Below are positions 60,810 to 64,000 of a stretch of DNA of 64,000 bases, piece by piece. The notes under the pieces are model-generated. The model searched no databases and had not been told where the DNA came from. It was given only the letters and a program-made list of their open reading frames with translations. The position numbers and the translations under genes were made by a program. Source of the DNA: Nevskiaceae bacterium (GTDB lineage Bacteria > Pseudomonadota > Gammaproteobacteria > Nevskiales > Nevskiaceae); assembly GCA_008012115.1 (NCBI GenBank), contig SSEB01000004.1:62001-126000 (forward strand). The letters run 5' to 3'. Position 1 is the first letter of the stretch. The number at the start of each line of letters is the position of its first letter.

Positions 60810-62408
60810 TCAGCCGCCCGCGCCCAGGAACAGGCGATACGCCGGATTGTCGCTCTCGTCGGCGTAGTGATAGCCCAGCTCGTCGAGCGAGCGGCGGCAC
60901 TCGGCGCGTTCGCGGCGCGGCACCTGCAGGCCGCAGAGCACGCGACCGTAGGCGGCGCCGTGGTTGCGGTAATGGAACAGCGAGATGTTCCAGCGGCCGC
61001 CGATGGCGTTGAGGAAATCCGCCAGCGCGCCCGGACGCTCCGGAAACTCGAAGCGGTACAGCCGCTCGTCGTCGGCGCCCGGCGCACGGCCACCGACCAT
61101 GAAGCGCACGTGCAGCTTGGCCATCTCGTTGCCGGACATGTCCAGCACTTCGTAGCCGCCGTCGCGCAGCGCCGCGATGATGCTCTCGCGCTCGGGCACG
61201 CCGCCGCTCAGGCGCACGCCGGCAAAGACATGCGCCGCCTGGTCGCTGGCGTAGCGGTAGTTGAATTCGGTGATCGCGCGGCGGCCCAGCAGCTTGAGGA
61301 AGCGCTTGAAGCTGCCCGGCTGCTCCGGAATGGTCACGGCCAGCAGCGCCTCGGTGGCGTCACCCAGTTCGGCGCGCTCAGCGATGTGACGCAGGCGGTC
61401 GAAATTGACGTTGGCGCCGGAGACGATCGCCGCCAGCGTCTTGCCGCTGACGCCCTTCTCGGCCACCCAGCGCTTGAGGCCGGCCACCGCCAGGGCGCCG
61501 GCCGGCTCGGGCAGCGAGCGGTTTTCGTAGAAGCAGTCCTGCGTCGCGGCGCAGATCTCGTCGACGCTGACCAGCACGGTGTCGTCCACCAGGTGGCGCG
61601 CGACGCGGAAATTCTCCTCGCCGATCTGCTTGACCGCGACGCCGTCGGCGAACAGGCCGACCTGCGGCAGCGTCACCCGCCGCCCGGCGGCCAGCGCGGC
61701 GGCGAAGCAGTTGGAGTCGTCGGGTTCGACCGCGATCACCTTGGTCTTGGGCCGCACCGCCTTGAGGTAGGCCGCCACACCGGCCAGCAGGCCGCCGCCG
61801 CCGACCGGCACGAACACGGCGTCGAGCTCGGCGCACTGGTCGAGCAGTTCGCGGGCGATGGTGCCCTGGCCGGCGATGACGTCGGGATCGTCGTAGGGCG
61901 GCACCATGGTCATGCCCTTCTCGGCCGCCAGCGCGTAGGCGTGCTCGCGGGCGTCGTCGTAGGCGTCGCCGTGCAGGATCGCCTTGCCGCCCAGCGCGCG
62001 CACCGATTCGACCTTGAGCGCCGGCGTGGTGCGCGGCATCACGATCCAGGCCGTCAGCCCGAGTTTCTTCGCCGCCAGCGCCACGCCCTGCGCGTGGTTG
62101 CCGGCAGAGGCGGTGATGACACCGCGTGCGCGCTCGGCCTCCGGCAGGCCGGCGATCTTGTTGTAGGCGCCGCGCAGCTTGAACGAGTAGACCGACTGCT
62201 GGTCCTCGCGCTTGAACAGCACGCGGTTGCCCAGGCGCTGCGTCAGCTTGGGCGCGTCCTCCAGGGCGCTGACGCGCGCCACGTCGTAGACGCGCGCCGC
62301 GTCGATGCGCGCACGGTAGGCGTCAAGGATTTTCTGCACGTCGGCGCTGGCGCGCGGCGTGTGGGCGGGGGCGTTCACGCGGGATCGTTTTAGCGGGCTT
62401 CGTGCCAT
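60810..62408 (-). CDS. ilvA: Threonine ammonia-lyase, biosynthetic
   Basis: The 532-residue enzyme has the PLP lysine in SVYSFKLRGAYNKI, the phosphate-binding GGGGLLAG, and SGANVNFDRLRHIAERAELG. Two C-terminal ACT-like regulatory domains follow. Length fits the allosteric, isoleucine-inhibited class. It deaminates threonine to 2-oxobutanoate, the first step toward isoleucine. The start at 62408 includes a short basic extension; an internal start is possible. proC is divergent, 55 bp away. Confidence 0.94.
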   Translation of the reverse strand: MARSPLKRSRVNAPAHTPRASADVQKILDAYRARIDAARVYDVARVSALEDAPKLTQRLGNRVLFKREDQQSVYSFKLRGAYNKIAGLPEAERARGVITASAGNHAQGVALAAKKLGLTAWIVMPRTTPALKVESVRALGGKAILHGDAYDDAREHAYALAAEKGMTMVPPYDDPDVIAGQGTIARELLDQCAELDAVFVPVGGGGLLAGVAAYLKAVRPKTKVIAVEPDDSNCFAAALAAGRRVTLPQVGLFADGVAVKQIGEENFRVARHLVDDTVLVSVDEICAATQDCFYENRSLPEPAGALAVAGLKRWVAEKGVSGKTLAAIVSGANVNFDRLRHIAERAELGDATEALLAVTIPEQPGSFKRFLKLLGRRAITEFNYRYASDQAAHVFAGVRLSGGVPERESIIAALRDGGYEVLDMSGNEMAKLHVRFMVGGRAPGADDERLYRFEFPERPGALADFLNAIGGRWNISLFHYRNHGAAYGRVLCGLQVPRRERAECRRSLDELGYHYADESDNPAYRLFLGAGG

Positions 62409-62463
62409 ATGATAGCGCGCCCGGCCCGCCGCCCCTCTTCATCCAGGTCCATCCACCGTCCAA

Positions 62464-63282
62464 ATGCAACCCACGATCGCCTTCATCGGCGGCGGCAACA
62501 TGGCCGCCGCGCTCATCGGCGGCCTGCTCGCCGCCGGCCACGGCGCGACGCACCTGCGCGTCGCCGAGCCCAACGCCGAGCGCGCCGACTGGCTGCGCCG
62601 GCAGTTTGCGATCGAGGTGCGCGGCAGCGCCGCCGCGGTGGTGCGCGGCGCGCAGGCGGTGGTGCTGGCGGTCAAGCCGCAGCAGATGGCCGAGGCGCTT
62701 GCCGGCCTGCGCCTCGACGACGGCGCCACGGTGGTGTCCATCGCCGCCGGCGTGCGTCTCGCCAGCCTGCGCCGCTGGCTGGGCGACGGCGTGCACCTGG
62801 TGCGCACCATGCCCAACACGCCGGCGCTCTACCAGAAAGGCATCACCGGCCTGCACGCGCCCAAGGGCACGCCCGAGGCCGCACGCGCGCTGGCCGACAC
62901 CATCCTCAAGGCGGCGGGTCAGACCTGCTGGCTGGCCGACGAGGCCGATCTCGACGCCGTCACCGCGCTGTCGGGCTCCGGCCCGGCGTATTACTTCCTG
63001 CTCACCGAAGTGCTGCGCGAGGCCGGCGAGAAGCTCGGCCTCGACGGCGAAACTGCGGCGGCGCTGGCCCTGCAGACCTTCGTCGGCGCCGCCGAGATGG
63101 CGGCACGCACCGGCACCGACGTCGCCACCCTGCGCGCCCAGGTCACCTCCAAGGGCGGCACCACCGAGGCGGCGCTGCGCAGTCTTGAATCCGCCGGCAT
63201 CCGTGCCATATTTGAGCGCGCCCTGGGCGATGCCGCCCTGCGCGGCAAGGAACTCGGCGATCTGATGGAGAACCAGAGCTGA
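62464..63282 (+). CDS. proC: Pyrroline-5-carboxylate reductase
   Basis: The 272-residue protein starts IAFIGGGNMAAALIGGLL (NADPH-binding loop). It has AVVLAVKPQQM, HLVRTMPNTPALYQKGITGLHAP and ALSGSGPAYYF, and ends with the conserved VTSKGGTTEAALR helix. It makes proline from pyrroline-5-carboxylate. The stop overlaps the yggT start by one base, a common gammaproteobacterial pairing. Confidence 0.95.
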   Translation: MQPTIAFIGGGNMAAALIGGLLAAGHGATHLRVAEPNAERADWLRRQFAIEVRGSAAAVVRGAQAVVLAVKPQQMAEALAGLRLDDGATVVSIAAGVRLASLRRWLGDGVHLVRTMPNTPALYQKGITGLHAPKGTPEAARALADTILKAAGQTCWLADEADLDAVTALSGSGPAYYFLLTEVLREAGEKLGLDGETAAALALQTFVGAAEMAARTGTDVATLRAQVTSKGGTTEAALRSLESAGIRAIFERALGDAALRGKELGDLMENQS

Positions 63283-63839
63283 TGGGCGCCAACGCCAACA
63301 ACGCGATCTTCTTCCTCGTCACCACGCTGTTCGACCTGGCGATGTGGGCGCTGCTGCTGCGCGTGCTGCTGCAGTGGGTGCGCGCCGACTTCTACAACCC
63401 GATGTCGCAGCTGGTCTGGCAGACCACGCGCTACCCCACCGACTGGGTGCGCCGCGTGGTGCCGCGCTGGCGCAACCTCGACACCGCCGCGCTGCTGGTG
63501 CTGATCGCGCTGGCCATGCTCTACGTCTGGGCCGTCGCCGCCCTGCTCGGCTTCGGCGTCGGCGCCGTCAATGCCTTCGGCTACGCCCTGCTCAAGCTGG
63601 CGGTGCTCACCGTCAACCTCTACACCTTCACGCTGTTCGTGCAGGCCATCCTGTCCTGGCTCGGACCCGGCGTGAACAACCCGGCCAGCAACGTGCTGTG
63701 GAGCCTCAACGAGCCACTGCTGCGCCCGGTCCGCCGCATCATTCCGCCGATGGCCGGCCTCGACCTCGCGCCGCTGGTGGTGATGCTGGCGCTGCAGGTG
63801 GTGTCGCGCCTGATCCCCCTGCCCGGCCTGTTCCGTTGA
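63282..63839 (+). CDS. yggT: YggT-family membrane protein
   Basis: The 185-residue protein has two copies of the YGGT hydrophobic domain. The first (about 10-85) has LLRVLLQWVRADFYNPMSQL, and the second (about 105-180) has FVQAILSWLGPGVNNPASNVL and LRPVRRIIPPMAGLDLAPLVV. It is an inner-membrane protein of poorly defined role linked to osmotic and ion stress. It lies between proC and metX as in Pseudomonas. Confidence 0.93.
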   Translation: MGANANNAIFFLVTTLFDLAMWALLLRVLLQWVRADFYNPMSQLVWQTTRYPTDWVRRVVPRWRNLDTAALLVLIALAMLYVWAVAALLGFGVGAVNAFGYALLKLAVLTVNLYTFTLFVQAILSWLGPGVNNPASNVLWSLNEPLLRPVRRIIPPMAGLDLAPLVVMLALQVVSRLIPLPGLFR

Positions 63840-63855
63840 TGGACGCACGCTGTTG

Positions 63856-64000
63856 ATGAACGCCTATCCGGCCGACTCCGTCGGGCGCGTGGTTCCGCGC
63901 AAGATCGCCATCGAACAGCCGCTGGCGCTGGATTGCGGCCGCACGCTGCCGCGCCACGAGCTGATGGTGGAAACCTACGGCACGCTCAACGCCGATGCCT
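63856..64000 (+). CDS. metX: Homoserine O-acyltransferase MetX, N-terminal part (cut by window end)
   Basis: Forty-eight codons are visible. The start region MNAYPADSVGRVVPRK is followed by PLALDCGRTLPRHELMVETYGTLNADA, the conserved opening of MetX. In gammaproteobacteria of this type MetX often uses succinyl-CoA rather than acetyl-CoA; the acyl preference cannot be seen here. It activates homoserine for methionine synthesis. metW is expected just beyond the window. Confidence 0.9.
   Translation, partial: MNAYPADSVGRVVPRKIAIEQPLALDCGRTLPRHELMVETYGTLNADA

Noticed and set aside
61670-61682. GTCACCCGCC inside ilvA, similar to the end box
   Set aside because: It lacks the final T, lies in coding sequence and has no core or partner end.

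Overview
The window is GC-rich bacterial chromosome with tightly packed genes on both strands, short overlaps (ATGA, TAATG) inside operons, and no rRNA, tRNA, CRISPR array, insertion sequence or prophage that I can see. The gene content points to a gammaproteobacterium: Pil-Chp chemotaxis genes near gshB, yqgE, yqgF and pyrB, and a proC-yggT-metX string, both as in Pseudomonas. The GshA is the type common in beta- and some gammaproteobacteria. A Nevskiales/Xanthomonadales-like host is plausible but not proven.

Layout. 1-2000: end of cysS, then tag plus a cupin gene facing a uracil-DNA glycosylase-family gene. 2100-7990: CDF metal transporter, RND efflux pump with its adaptor, and a divergent TetR regulator. 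8130-15610: twitching-motility signalling genes chpC, chpA, pilI and pilG on the minus strand. 15760-24180: gshA, gshB, yqgE, yqgF, pyrB, non-catalytic pyrC', then pilH and pilJ on the plus strand. 24430-28200: pckA and two secreted cysteine-containing coiled-coil proteins flanking a FAH-family hydrolase. 28250-42460: penicillin-acylase-like lipoprotein, hotdog protein, ketopantoate-reductase-like enzyme, SelO, a double GST-N protein, LysE exporter, arsC, rdgC and a WYL regulator. 42460-47830: TetR regulator facing a beta-oxidation operon (thiolase, bifunctional hydratase/dehydrogenase, acyl-CoA dehydrogenase). 48060-54780: thioesterase, a cyclopropane-fatty-acid-synthase cluster, a lower-GC GNAT gene and purU. 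54860-64000: acyl-CoA synthetase, SMP-30-like protein, REC-EAL phosphodiesterase, CaiB-type CoA transferase, ilvA, proC, yggT and the start of metX.

The most unusual content is a family of 12 intergenic elements. Eleven are exactly 112 bp by hand count and one is 113 bp. Each has 9-bp inverted ends (consensus YCACCCGCT / AGCGGGTGR), two GC-rich 24-bp arms of variable sequence, and a 46-bp very AT-rich core that starts GT(T/G) and ends (A/C)AC. All 24 half-elements keep the same 24-bp spacing between the end box and the inner GT box, although arms and cores differ from copy to copy. The copies occur in convergent, tandem and divergent gene gaps, never in coding sequence, and often a few bases from stop codons. 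I do not recognise the family. It behaves like a fixed-geometry DNA or RNA architecture and is my candidate for an undescribed system.

Metabolically the window links glutathione synthesis, pyrimidine synthesis, gluconeogenesis (PckA), fatty-acid activation and oxidation, and membrane-lipid modification. It also encodes a type IV pilus signalling array split between two operons.
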